Of a stretch of 64,000 nt of DNA, positions 45,897 to 54,862 are shown piece after piece. Both the position numbers and the translations under genes were made by a program. Positions within the stretch are counted from its first letter, which is position 1. Each line of letters starts with the position of its first letter. The notes beneath the pieces were generated by a model. That model saw nothing but the letters and a program-made list of their open reading frames with translations. It was not told the DNA's origin and did not search any database. The DNA is from Planctomycetota bacterium (GTDB taxonomy: Bacteria > Planctomycetota > Planctomycetia > Planctomycetales > Planctomycetaceae), in assembly GCA_023417655.1 (NCBI GenBank), contig JAEZFD010000010.1, positions 62,001-126,000 on the forward strand. The letters are read 5' to 3'.

Positions 45897-47285
45897 CTAC
45901 ACCAGTCCCTGCGCCATCGTCGACTGCGCCAGTTTCAGGAAGGCGGCGATGTTCGCGCCTCTGACAAGGTTGCCTGGCGAGCCATAGACATCAGCCGCTT
46001 CTGCACAGGTCTGATGAATCGACCGCATGATCTGACGCAACTTGGCGTCGGTCTCATCGAACTTCCAGGCTTCACGGCAGGCGTTCTGCTGCATTTCCAG
46101 GGCGGATGTCGCAACGCCGCCTGCATTGGCAGCTTTACCTGGTCCGAACAGAATTCCAGCTTCCATGAAGGTCTGGACCGCTTCAGGAGTGCTTGGCATA
46201 TTCGCGCCTTCTCCCACCGCGAGGACCCCGTTCTTCACGAGGGTTGCTGCATCTTTTCCGGTCAGTTCGTTCTGGGTCGCAGACGGCATGGCAACGTCAC
46301 AGGGGACTTCCCAGATGTTTCCGTTGCACAGATATTTCGCCGACTTGCGGATATCGGCATAGTCCTTGATGCGTCGACGTTCGGTCTCCTTCAACGTCCT
46401 CATCGTCTCAAAATCAATACCTTCCTGATCGATAATGACTCCGTTCGAATCACTCATCGCGACAACTTTACCGCCGAGTTCGGTGACCTTTTGCAGGGCA
46501 TAAACTGCAACGTTGCCGGATCCGGAAATCGTGACTCGTTTCCCTTCGAACCCCTGCTTCCGCGTCGCCAGCATCTCTTCCACGAAGTAGGTGCAGCCGT
46601 AGCCGGTCGCTTCTTTGCGGACCTGACTCCCACCGTAGACCAGACCTTTTCCTGTCAGAACGCCCGCTTCGAACTTGTTGGTCAGGCGCTTGTACTGCCC
46701 GAACAGGTATCCGATTTCACGTCCGCCAACACCGATATCTCCAGCCGGTACGTCGGTGTATTCGCCGATGATTCGCCAGAGTTCGGTCATGAAGGACTGG
46801 CAGAACCTCATAATTTCGGAGTCAGATCGTCCTTTCGGATCAAAATCGGATCCCCCCTTGCCGGCCCCGATGGGCAGACCAGTCAAAGAGTTCTTGAAGA
46901 TCTGTTCGAAACCCAGGAACTTGATGATTCCCAGATAGACAGAGGGGTGAAACCGCAGGCCCCCCTTATAAGGACCCAGAGCGCTGTTGAACTGGACACG
47001 GAATCCGCGATTGATGTGGATTTCCCCTTTGTCATCCTGCCAGGGGACCCGGAAGATCAGCTGTCGTTCCGGCTCACAGAGACGCTGGAGCACTTTGGCG
47101 TCGGCATATTCCCGGTGCTTCGCGAGCACAGGCCCCAAGGTTTCCAGAACCTCGCGGACGGCCTGGTGAAATTCACCTTCACCGGGATTGCGTTTAATGA
47201 CTTCCTGATAAATCGATTCAAGATCTTCTCGAAGTGGCAAGGCAGACTCTCTTTCTGATGAGGCTTTCAGAAGGTTTGCCGACAT
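45897..47285 (-). CDS. gdhA: NADP-type glutamate dehydrogenase
   Basis: A 462-residue hexameric-type glutamate dehydrogenase joining ammonia and 2-oxoglutarate to glutamate. Seen: GPYKGGLRFHPSV, the catalytic Lys region LPIGAGKGGSDFDPKGRSD, the Asp in DVPAGDIGVG, the nucleotide-binding TISGSGNVAVYALQKV, and PSATQNEL near the product-binding end. The length and the long N-terminal segment (REDLESIYQEVIKRNPGE) fit the NADP-dependent small GDH class. ATG 47285 starts the frame. It lies 444 bases downstream of the HDOD-kinase gene on the same strand, which is too far to assume a common transcript. Confidence 0.96.
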   Translation of the reverse strand: MSANLLKASSERESALPLREDLESIYQEVIKRNPGEGEFHQAVREVLETLGPVLAKHREYADAKVLQRLCEPERQLIFRVPWQDDKGEIHINRGFRVQFNSALGPYKGGLRFHPSVYLGIIKFLGFEQIFKNSLTGLPIGAGKGGSDFDPKGRSDSEIMRFCQSFMTELWRIIGEYTDVPAGDIGVGGREIGYLFGQYKRLTNKFEAGVLTGKGLVYGGSQVRKEATGYGCTYFVEEMLATRKQGFEGKRVTISGSGNVAVYALQKVTELGGKVVAMSDSNGVIIDQEGIDFETMRTLKETERRRIKDYADIRKSAKYLCNGNIWEVPCDVAMPSATQNELTGKDAATLVKNGVLAVGEGANMPSTPEAVQTFMEAGILFGPGKAANAGGVATSALEMQQNACREAWKFDETDAKLRQIMRSIHQTCAEAADVYGSPGNLVRGANIAAFLKLAQSTMAQGLV

Positions 47286-47729
47286 GGATGACCCGTCTCC
47301 AGCGAGGGAGATTCAAACAGGAGGACTTCACGGCGCTGCCGTGATCCGTTGTCGTTTTCGGGCTGTCAGCGCAGATCTGGCCCCCGCGAAAGCGAGAGCC
47401 AATCTGACAGGGGATTCCAAGCTGAGTCGAAAGTCGAATGATTGAGCCCGGATTTACCAAAGATGGAACTCGGGCTCTCGCATTTGAGAGGAAAGCGACT
47501 GACTTCTGTCCGCTTTCAGGCGCATTTCCGGAAATGGAGCGCCCCGCGGAACGGAATCATGTTCGCCCGAACGTTTATCCTCCGGACGGGTCGGCGTTCT
47601 TGGAAGTCCATGGGGCTCGACCAGCTTTCCCGAGAGAACGGGGGGGGTGCTGAGAGGCAACAGCCTTGCAAAGCAGGGCGGTGCTGCAATCGCGAACTGC
47701 CGAATGGAGAAGCGGCGGACCGTCAATAC
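47286..47729. other. Intergenic region upstream of gdhA
   Basis: About 440 bases with no gene. It contains a 7-base-pair hairpin with a 20-base loop (47444-47450 with 47471-47477) and a run of eight G near 47640-47647. The gdhA promoter should lie here. I see no clear operator. Confidence 0.5.
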
Positions 47730-49676
47730 TTATGTCTGAATGGTCTGTTCGATGGCGAGCGTTGAAGATCGCTGACTCAATCCGACTTCAATTGCCCCGA
47801 GCGTAATCGAGATCGAGTCATCAATCACATCCACGCTGCGGCCGCGGAGATTGTCTTGCCACCATTCCATTCCGTCAGGCCGTGACCACGGTTGGACAGG
47901 GACGACTGCGGCAAGCTGCTGGAGAACTTCATGGGCAGTCTCAGGGCGATCTTCAGGCTTCTTCCGCAGACATCGCATGATGATGTCTTCCAGTTCGGCA
48001 GAGACCGAGATCTCAAACCGCTCTGTCGGCTTGACAGGAGTGTGCCTCATGTGTTGCTGCAAAACTTCTCTGACGTTCTTCCCCGTGAAGACAGGTTGCC
48101 CGGTCAGCAGATAATAGGCGACAGCAGCAATTGAATAGAGATCGCTCTGAATCGTAATCGTCTCTCGCCCGATTGCCGCCTCAGGAGACATGTACAGGGG
48201 AGTTCCAACCACTTTCCGTTCACTGCCCGATGCCTGGATACTCTCTTCATCACTACTGATGACCAGCCCGAAGTCCAGCATCGTGATGTGATCCGGGCGG
48301 TTCGACCGGAGCGAGACCATGATATTGTCAGGCTTGATGTCGCGATGGATCAGGGTGAGGTCATGAGCCTCAGCCATGGCACTGCAGATCTGCTGCAGAA
48401 TCTTGAGCACGCGGCCATCCGGCAACGGACCACATCGATGCACGAGTTCAGACAGCGTCATGCCGTCAATGAATTCCATGGCATAGAAGAATAGATCGTC
48501 CGGGGTTCGGCCGTAATCAAAGATCGCAATGGTATTGGGATGCCGCAGCTGCGATGTCAGCTGGACCTCTGTTTCAAACTGGGCAATGGATTCTTCACTC
48601 ATGCGATCCGCCCGTAATACTTTGACAGCAGCAGGGCGGCGCAAATGAATATGACGGGCTTTGAAGATCGCCCCCATCGTGCTTTCACGGATGAGGTCTT
48701 CAAGCACATAGTTTCCAAACTGACGTCCTGGCACGACAACCTGACAACGTCGTTCTTCCAACTGACGAAGCATCGCGTTCTGCAACCGATGGACGAGCGA
48801 TACCGGATTGTGCAGATTCGGACTCAGCTCTGAAATCGCCTGATCAACACTTGCGGCAATCTCCATGACCTGGAAACGCTGGTTGATCGACTGCAGATCC
48901 ATCAGTTTGAGGACTCCATTCGGAGACTGACGCATGACATCCATCAGCAGGCTCGAGCAGCTGACGGAGAATCCAAGAGGAATTTCGTCCTCAGTTCGAA
49001 GGAGCTCTTCCGAATTGTCGTGATGCTGCAGCACCGCGAGCGCAAGCGTGTTAGAGAAGCCCCAGTTCAGGAGGGTCTTGGCCGTGATCTCGGCATGCGT
49101 CCAACCAAAGCGGTCCTTCTCGAATTCAGCAAGATTCCGAGGATCTCTGCTGTTCAGGTACTCGTAGTAATCGATCTGATAGCGACGGGTCAGCGTCGGC
49201 AACATGATGTCCTGCAACATCGCGGCGGTATATGCCGTCGTCGAGTTGAGTCCCAGATATCTCGCCGTTTCCCGGGCAAACAGCGCGCGTTCCACTGTTT
49301 CTCGACGGAAATCCGAAGTGGAGATCAGTGGGGATTCCACCTGCTGCATGGCGTTGGAGAGTGCACTTGTCAGCAGGATCGTAGTGCTGTTCGGAATCCC
49401 GAGCAGTGCAATTGCCTGATGAACTGAATCAACTTTCTGCCGAAGCCCTCTCAGGCAGGAATTCACGTTTCGTAGCAGCTCGGCTGTCAGCAGCGGCTCA
49501 CATTCCACGACCTCGCTCAGTTCCCGCACAGTGACCTCGGGCTTGCGTGCCCGCGCAGAAAAATCCATGACCGCCTGTGGGGGAAGCGGGAGCTGTGAAT
49601 CTCCTTTCCAATCCAGATCTCTCAATCGGGAGGCAAGGATCTGCTCGTTCTGCTGACTGGCTTGATGGGGTGTCAT
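47730..49676 (-). CDS. HDOD domain fused to Ser/Thr protein kinase
   Basis: A 648-residue soluble protein joining two signalling modules. The N-terminal HDOD domain (about 25-235) is seen in LPLPPQAVMDFSARAR, ECEPLLTAELLRNVNS, SVHQAIALLGIPNS and AAMLQDIMLPTL; like other HDOD domains it lacks a complete HD phosphohydrolase metal set. A connecting stretch follows, then a kinase domain (about 325-595): a degenerate glycine loop (RESTMGAIFKA), the ATP Lys in AAVKVL, HRDIKPDN, DFG, GTPLYMSPEA and the Arg in DRPETAHEVLQQL. The last 50 residues are unassigned. No membrane segment. It lies just downstream of an HDOD-GGDEF gene on the same strand, and both lie beside, and point away from, the flagellar operon. 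The kinase should be active; targets are unknown. Confidence 0.9.
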   Translation of the reverse strand: MTPHQASQQNEQILASRLRDLDWKGDSQLPLPPQAVMDFSARARKPEVTVRELSEVVECEPLLTAELLRNVNSCLRGLRQKVDSVHQAIALLGIPNSTTILLTSALSNAMQQVESPLISTSDFRRETVERALFARETARYLGLNSTTAYTAAMLQDIMLPTLTRRYQIDYYEYLNSRDPRNLAEFEKDRFGWTHAEITAKTLLNWGFSNTLALAVLQHHDNSEELLRTEDEIPLGFSVSCSSLLMDVMRQSPNGVLKLMDLQSINQRFQVMEIAASVDQAISELSPNLHNPVSLVHRLQNAMLRQLEERRCQVVVPGRQFGNYVLEDLIRESTMGAIFKARHIHLRRPAAVKVLRADRMSEESIAQFETEVQLTSQLRHPNTIAIFDYGRTPDDLFFYAMEFIDGMTLSELVHRCGPLPDGRVLKILQQICSAMAEAHDLTLIHRDIKPDNIMVSLRSNRPDHITMLDFGLVISSDEESIQASGSERKVVGTPLYMSPEAAIGRETITIQSDLYSIAAVAYYLLTGQPVFTGKNVREVLQQHMRHTPVKPTERFEISVSAELEDIIMRCLRKKPEDRPETAHEVLQQLAAVVPVQPWSRPDGMEWWQDNLRGRSVDVIDDSISITLGAIEVGLSQRSSTLAIEQTIQT

Positions 49677-49921
49677 ATCGCTTTGCAGCCGTAAGTTTCG
49701 TCCGGTGATGATCTCTGAAACGAGAACGTTGCGCTTCCGTCATAGAGTGAGATCATTGAACCCAGGGGAGCAGCCTGCTTCGTTCAGAATCCCACTAATC
49801 AACAATTCGCTGTTTTGCTTTCAGATCGTGAACAACTCTGATCAATGCAGCTACGAGCCACTTCTGTATTCGGCCTTCTCTGTCATGATCCGCGTTCGAG
49901 CAACACGGACCACAATTCAGG

Positions 49922-51484
49922 TCAGACCCCCTGCAACTGGCGAGACTCTGAGCCGATGAGTTCTTCCAGAAGGACGCAGCAATTCCGCCCTTTCTTCTTC
50001 GCCGAGTACATTGCATGGTCGGCCGTTGCCAGCAGCTGAAGAGTGAAGTTCGTCGCATTTCGATCCGGAACCGCAATCGCCGCTCCGATACTGACAGTCA
50101 CCTTCAACGACAGGTTTTCGACTTTCATGATCTCGTTCTCCACCTTCTGCCGGACACGCTCCACCTGTCGGGTAAGGCCTGTCACATCCTGAGCAGAAGA
50201 GAGAACAACGAACTCCTCACCGCCATAACGGGTGACGACATCCGCATCACGGACGACACTGCGAATGGCCTTCGCGACCCCTTTCAGAACCTCGTCTCCC
50301 ACAAGGTGCCCGTGGGTGTCGTTGACGGTTTTGAAGTGGTCGACGTCTACGAACAGGATCGCAACAGCTGACTGCGATTCCCGACTCCGCAGACAGCGAT
50401 CCGTCAACTGCTGCATGAGATAGGTGCGGTTGTACAGCGACGTCAGCTGATCCGTCATGCTGGTCTGAGTCAATTCCAGAACCCGTTTTCTGAGTCGGCC
50501 GTTCTCTTCGAGAATTTCATGAGTCGGTCTCTGCGACTCTCCCTCAAGGGAGGATTTCGCCGCCAGTTCCGAGAGCTGTGCCATGGCCTGAGCGAGCAAC
50601 TCCCGAGGAGAACCCACTTTGGACATATCGACGCTGAAGAGGTCACTGTGCTCATCAAGTTGCTGCCTGACACAGTCAACGAGCTCATCGACGACCGTCC
50701 CGGGCTCTCGCAGGATTGAACAGCAAAGCTCGTAGATCTTGGCGACCGCGAGTCCTCGGCCTTCGTCTGAGAAGAACTCTCCAAAGGCGGTCGCGATCCG
50801 CAGGACATCCGCCAGTCCCACTTGCCCGGTGTGGCTGCGGTCACAGGCCTCATCGAGCGAGATGTTCATTGTCTCGATGGCATGAATGCAGTGAGCAGGC
50901 AGATTCCATTCTTTGAACAGATGAAGAGTAATCTGCATGGAGGTCACATCTCCAGCCTGCTCTTCCAGCTGATCGATGGAGGCCCCTGTCTGCCGACTCT
51001 GTCGCACGCACTCGACAAATTCTTCGGGGTCTCCATTCAATCGGGCGAGGCGACCGATTCGCGCCAGCAGGCCGAGCGTGAATGCTTCTCCGGAATCGCC
51101 GTTGGAATACCGTTCCGCCAGCAACGAGGCAGCGCACCCCCGAATCAGCGACTGGAACCAGAAATCGGCATAATAAGAGGCGTAATTCCCTGTATTCATT
51201 GAGGCCTCGGCAAGCGAGAACCCCAGGGCGAGGGCCATGACCGTTTTCTTGCCGAGGAGCACAACGGCTCGTTGCAGGTCGCTGACGGGCTTCCGGATCC
51301 CAAATTGCGACGTATTGGCCGCCTTCAAAATCTTCCCGGAGAGGGCCGGGTCAGTATGCAGAACATAAACGACCTCTGAAATACTGACTTCTGGATCAGA
51401 AAACATCTTCAGCAAACGAATGGCGACCGTCGGAAGCGACGGGAGCTGAGAGAGTTTTTGCAGTTTGCTTTCCATGCATTTCAT
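49922..51484 (-). CDS. HDOD-GGDEF protein (diguanylate cyclase)
   Basis: A 520-residue soluble protein. The HDOD domain (about 10-215) begins LPSLPTVAIRLLKMF with DPALSGKILKAANTSQFG and DLQRAVVLLGKKTV; the middle is helical (to about 345). The C-terminal GGDEF domain (about 345-505) shows SMTDQLTSLYNR, FVDVDHFKTVNDTHGH and the catalytic RYGGEEFVVL, a functional GGEEF variant, so it should make cyclic di-GMP from GTP. An RxxD inhibitory site five residues before GGEEF is present as RDAD. The ATG at 51484 or the one at 51475 could start it. It precedes the HDOD-kinase gene (245 bases) and is divergent from flgB. The product is a classic regulator of motility and attachment, so a link to the flagellar operon is plausible. 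Confidence 0.92.
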   Translation of the reverse strand: MKCMESKLQKLSQLPSLPTVAIRLLKMFSDPEVSISEVVYVLHTDPALSGKILKAANTSQFGIRKPVSDLQRAVVLLGKKTVMALALGFSLAEASMNTGNYASYYADFWFQSLIRGCAASLLAERYSNGDSGEAFTLGLLARIGRLARLNGDPEEFVECVRQSRQTGASIDQLEEQAGDVTSMQITLHLFKEWNLPAHCIHAIETMNISLDEACDRSHTGQVGLADVLRIATAFGEFFSDEGRGLAVAKIYELCCSILREPGTVVDELVDCVRQQLDEHSDLFSVDMSKVGSPRELLAQAMAQLSELAAKSSLEGESQRPTHEILEENGRLRKRVLELTQTSMTDQLTSLYNRTYLMQQLTDRCLRSRESQSAVAILFVDVDHFKTVNDTHGHLVGDEVLKGVAKAIRSVVRDADVVTRYGGEEFVVLSSAQDVTGLTRQVERVRQKVENEIMKVENLSLKVTVSIGAAIAVPDRNATNFTLQLLATADHAMYSAKKKGRNCCVLLEELIGSESRQLQGV

Positions 51485-51972
51485 CCAATACTGGCGATGC
51501 TCAGAGGTGAAGAACGCGAAAAATCCGTGGAGAGACGACCACTGAAACCGCGTGCTCTCCCCCTAAGCCGGAGACCTGAATCCAATCATTCCTTCATGGA
51601 AAACGGAATCACCGCAGGAGGCGGAGGGGAGGGACTCAATTCCCTTCTGATGAGTTCCAGGCACTTGGCTTTCGAGTTCTCAACTGTTGTTTGAATACAA
51701 CAATCCTTATTTCTGAATCCGACTCGTGCATCCGGACGCCCCCGCCCCGCGATGAAAAAAAGCATCGCCTAGGACACACAGAACATTTGAGGCAAATACA
51801 CAGAATGCAACGAACAGGAACAAAAAGCTGTTTGTTCTCACGAGAATCATTAAAACGAAGCATTTTCCGCAGAAATCTGTGATTTTCGCTGCATTTGCGA
51901 CTTCGTTTGGGAAAGAAAATGGGTAAGAAATGCCGATTTTAGCGATGGCAACTTCTTTCACAGGGCATAGAG
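51485..51972. other. Divergent region upstream of flagellar operon
   Basis: About 490 bases between the HDOD-GGDEF gene and flgB. It becomes AT-rich toward flgB. No gene is recognised. By position it holds the operon promoter. A GCCGAT hexamer at 51932-51937 recalls the -10 element of sigma-28 promoters, but no TAAA is found at the proper distance, only GAAA at 51915-51918. Confidence 0.5.
51911..51937 (+). promoter_or_regulatory. Tentative sigma-28-like promoter upstream of flgB
   Basis: GCCGAT at 51932-51937 matches the start of the flagellar sigma-28 -10 element and lies 35 bases before the flgB ATG. The -35 candidate GAAA at 51915-51918 is imperfect and its spacing of 13 bases is short of the usual 15. 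Low confidence. Confidence 0.2.
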
Positions 51973-52323
51973 ATGTTTCTCCTCGCGAACGAATTTAATC
52001 ATGTGTCGCTGTTAATGAATGTTTCCGATTTGCGACACCGGGTCATCAGTCACAATCTGGCGAATGTGAACACGCCGGGATATGAGCGACTCGATGTCGT
52101 TTTTGAAGAACTGCTGGCGCAGAAAGTTCGAGGAGGAGAGGCCTCCGGCACACCGGTCACACCGAAAGTCGTGCCAGATGCTGCGGCCAAGCCCCGCGGA
52201 GACGGTAACAGCGTCGACGTCGACAGCGAGATCGGGCATCTGAACCGGAATGCGTTGCTCTTCCAGACCTATTCTCAGCTACTGTCGTCTCAGTTTGATC
52301 TCATGAGACGCGCTATTCGCTGA
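51973..52323 (+). CDS. flgB: FlgB, flagellar proximal rod protein
   Basis: A 116-residue rod protein exported through the flagellar secretion system. The N-terminus has the rod/hook signature RHRVISHNLANVNTPGYERL, and the C-terminus ends in the amphipathic helix LLSSQFDLMRRAIR that polymerises with the N-terminal helix. The middle (about 55-85) is short and polar. The length is at the small end for FlgB. First gene of the flagellar operon, followed by a terminator-like hairpin before flgC. Confidence 0.93.
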   Translation: MFLLANEFNHVSLLMNVSDLRHRVISHNLANVNTPGYERLDVVFEELLAQKVRGGEASGTPVTPKVVPDAAAKPRGDGNSVDVDSEIGHLNRNALLFQTYSQLLSSQFDLMRRAIR

Positions 52324-52403
52324 ACAGATCAACTCTTTCTGATTGATCCCCGTCAGCGCCCTCTTTGTTATTCGGGCCGCGCACGCCTCTGTCGGGGACC
52401 CTG

Positions 52404-52435
52404 CGCTGAGGGTGTTTCTCAGCGGATCCTTTTTT
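52404..52435 (+). terminator. Terminator-like hairpin between flgB and flgC
   Basis: A perfect 7-base-pair stem (52404-52410 with 52418-52424), 7-base loop, a few bases, then six T ending at 52435. It lies 80 bases past the flgB stop and 18 bases before the flgC start. It may act as an attenuator or processing signal rather than a full stop. Confidence 0.5.
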
Positions 52436-52453
52436 CATATCCCAGGAGAATTC

Positions 52454-52912
52454 ATGGGCTTTGGTCAGTTGTTTTCGGCGACCGGAATTTCGAGTTCTGG
52501 TCTCACCGCCGAACGGCTCCGTATGGAAGTCGCGGCGAACAATATTGCGAATGCCCATTCAACCCGTTCTGCCGATGGCGGAGCCTTCCGGCGACAACAA
52601 GTGGTATTTTCTACCGCTATGGACCAGCTGGCAGGCAGTTCTTTGCCTGGAAGCGGAAGTCGCATTCCCGCGATGGGCGGAGTTGAAGTAATAGGGGTTA
52701 TTCCTGACGAAGCCCCCCTTCCGAAGGTTCTGAACCCGGGTCACCCCGATGCAGATGAGAATGGAATGGTGGAGATGCCGAACGTGGCACTCCCCACCGA
52801 AATGATTGATTTGATGACCGCCAATCGGGCGTATGAAGCGAACCTGAAGTCCCTGCAAACGTTTCGTCAAATGGCCGAGCAGGCCCTGAGCCTGATGAGG
52901 TCAAACGTATGA
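52454..52912 (+). CDS. flgC: FlgC, flagellar rod protein
   Basis: A 152-residue proximal rod protein. Seen: SSSGLTAERLRMEVAANNIANAHSTRS at the N-terminus, equivalent to the ANNIANVNT motif of rod proteins, and the C-terminal helix PTEMIDLMTANRAYEANLKS followed by FRQMAEQALSLM. ATG 52454 has an AGGAGA site 5 bases upstream and places the family signature correctly; the upstream open frame spans the hairpin and is rejected. The stop overlaps the fliE start by four bases. Confidence 0.94.
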   Translation: MGFGQLFSATGISSSGLTAERLRMEVAANNIANAHSTRSADGGAFRRQQVVFSTAMDQLAGSSLPGSGSRIPAMGGVEVIGVIPDEAPLPKVLNPGHPDADENGMVEMPNVALPTEMIDLMTANRAYEANLKSLQTFRQMAEQALSLMRSNV

Positions 52913-53220
52913 TGATCACGCCAGCAGTCACTTCCGCAGGGATTAATCCCCTTGCTATCAGCGAATCGACAGGTGCTGCTCCGCAGTCGGGCCCCGGCGA
53001 AGTCCCATTCGCCGGCCTAGTGCAGCAGTTCCTCCAGGACGTCAACCAGCAACAGCTGACCGTCACGACGGACGTCAAGGACCTCGTGGCGGGCAAGACA
53101 GATAACATTCACGAAATTGCCCTGCACGTCGCGCAGGCCGATATCGCGTTCCGTATGGCACTCGAAGTTCGGGACAAACTGATTTCCGCATACCAGGAAC
53201 TCATGCGGATGCAGGTCTGA
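52909..53220 (+). CDS. fliE: FliE, MS-ring/rod junction protein
   Basis: A 103-residue protein that connects the MS-ring FliF to the rod and is needed for export of rod subunits. The N-terminal 35 residues are variable; the C-terminal 70 contain the family helix pair, with FLQDVNQQQLTVTTDVKDL, then HEIALHVAQADIAFRMALEV and ending ISAYQELMRMQV. Its start overlaps flgC (ATGA), and fliF follows after 31 bases. Confidence 0.92.
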   Translation: MMITPAVTSAGINPLAISESTGAAPQSGPGEVPFAGLVQQFLQDVNQQQLTVTTDVKDLVAGKTDNIHEIALHVAQADIAFRMALEVRDKLISAYQELMRMQV

Positions 53221-53251
53221 CGGATCAGATCTTGCGTTAGAAGGTTAAGAG

Positions 53252-54799
53252 ATGGATCTCGTGACAACGGTCGCAACACAGCTCCGCGAACTCTGGTCCC
53301 GCTGGAACACAGCCCAGCGCGCCGGGATTGTCACTGCGTTTGTCGTCAGTGTCATTGCCGTGACCGGAGTGGGGTTCTGGGCCAGCTCACCGGAATATGT
53401 CACCGTTGCCGACCGTCTCAGCCCTCAACAGGCCGCTGACGTGGTCAGCACACTGGAATCCAGCGGTCTCCGCTATCGGTTGAATTATGCCGGTTCTTCG
53501 ATTCTGGTTTCAAAGTCCGATTTGAATCGGGCTCGCCTGGCTTTGAAAGACATTATCACGGTCAAAGACTCTGAAGAACCGACAATCAGTGAAGGTATCT
53601 GGTCGGACCCGACGCTCCACCAGGTACGTTTAACTCGCCAACTGGAAAGCCGACTGGCTCGCTCCATCTCTCAGTTGGCCAGTGTGAAATCCGCGACGGT
53701 CCACCTCAGCAAAGGGGAGACCACTCCGTTCATGCGTCAACGGCCTGCGGCCAAAGCCAGCGTCGTGCTGGAACTCGCTCCGCACACGGCGCTGAACGCA
53801 GCCGACGCCCGGGCGATTGCTTCGATGGTTGCACACAGTGTCGAGAATCTGGACGTTAAAGATGTCTCTATCCTCGACACCCATGGGCGCATGCTTTCAT
53901 CGTCTCAGGGACTTGAAGGGGACGTCACCGGACAGTTGAGCTACCGCACTCAGATTGAAGCGGATCTCGCTTCCAAAGCTGAAGCGATCCTGACCCAGAT
54001 GCTGGGGCCGGGGAAGGCCGTGGTTCGTGTCACAGCAGACATTGACTTCACGGAAACGCAGTCCAAGGAAGTTCGCTATGACCCCGAGCTCAAGGTGAAG
54101 GTCTCGGAGACGACCCACTCTGAATCCGTCAACGGAGCCTCACGCCCCGCCAAAAGCGGCCCTGTGGGAGCAACCCCGAATCTCGATGCACTCGCCTTCA
54201 AGGCAGGCGGTGGATCCGGGGGATCGAAGATGGAAACGAACACCACCACCTACGAGAACGCGAAGACGGAAGATACCGTACACCGGGCGCCGGGCCGAAT
54301 CACCCGACTTTCAGTCGCAGCCGTCGTGCAATTGCCTGAAGCTCCTGCAGCTGCGGGAACCGATCCTGCCGCAGCGGCCGTCCCTGCTGCACCGCTCGTG
54401 ACACGCGAGCAGGTCGAGAAGATCATTCGACAAGCCGTCGGTTTTGATGCCACCCGAAATGACGCCATCGAGGTACTCTCGGCACCGCTCGCAGGCAACC
54501 AACAGTTTCTTGAGCCGTTGCCGGTCGCGAGCCCTTGGGATCAGTATGGAAATCTCCTGAAGAACCTCTCCTTGGGCATTGCCTCCATCGTTGCTCTGGT
54601 GGTTGGCTTCCTCGTCTTGCGACGTATGCAGCCCATTGTTCTCGAACAGGAAGTCAAAGGAAGTTTGCCTTCCGACATGGTGCTCCGGATCGCTGACCTG
54701 TCACGACAGGCTCAAGAAGAACCGGAAACCGTCGCCACCATCATTCGCTCCTGGCTCGAAGAACCATCTGAACAGCGTCCCACTCAACGCGTGGCTTGA
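53252..54799 (+). CDS. fliF: FliF, flagellar MS-ring protein
   Basis: A 515-residue membrane protein forming the MS-ring platform. A short cytoplasmic N-terminus (LRELWSRWNTAQRAGI) precedes membrane helix 1 (about 27-46). The periplasmic part has the YscJ-like ring-building motif (VADRLSPQQAADVVSTLESSG), then SATVHLSKGETTPF and the RBM3 region (GPGKAVVRVTADIDFTETQSKEV), followed by a Gly/Ser-rich loop, and a second helix near 438-460 (IASIVALVVGFLVL). The C-terminal tail (about 470-515), with EEPETVATIIRSWLEE, is the FliG-binding segment. An AGAAGG site precedes ATG 53252. Confidence 0.95.
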   Translation: MDLVTTVATQLRELWSRWNTAQRAGIVTAFVVSVIAVTGVGFWASSPEYVTVADRLSPQQAADVVSTLESSGLRYRLNYAGSSILVSKSDLNRARLALKDIITVKDSEEPTISEGIWSDPTLHQVRLTRQLESRLARSISQLASVKSATVHLSKGETTPFMRQRPAAKASVVLELAPHTALNAADARAIASMVAHSVENLDVKDVSILDTHGRMLSSSQGLEGDVTGQLSYRTQIEADLASKAEAILTQMLGPGKAVVRVTADIDFTETQSKEVRYDPELKVKVSETTHSESVNGASRPAKSGPVGATPNLDALAFKAGGGSGGSKMETNTTTYENAKTEDTVHRAPGRITRLSVAAVVQLPEAPAAAGTDPAAAAVPAAPLVTREQVEKIIRQAVGFDATRNDAIEVLSAPLAGNQQFLEPLPVASPWDQYGNLLKNLSLGIASIVALVVGFLVLRRMQPIVLEQEVKGSLPSDMVLRIADLSRQAQEEPETVATIIRSWLEEPSEQRPTQRVA

Positions 54800-54862
54800 T
54801 CGAACCGCTGCATGAATTCGTCCTTTCCGCTTCCCCTTCCCTTCATCCCCCTCCACTGACGC

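Noticed and set aside
46014..47258. Long open frame (414 codons) antisense to gdhA
   Set aside because: It mirrors the gdhA codons, has no domain, and gdhA on the other strand is unmistakable.
47640..47647. Run of eight G upstream of gdhA
   Set aside because: A homopolymer without other structure; it may be natural or a sequencing error and supports no function.
51660..51700. Possible sigma-54 promoter (GGCACTTGGC) upstream of flgB
   Set aside because: The GG and GC dinucleotides are not at the required spacing and the site is 270 bases from flgB.
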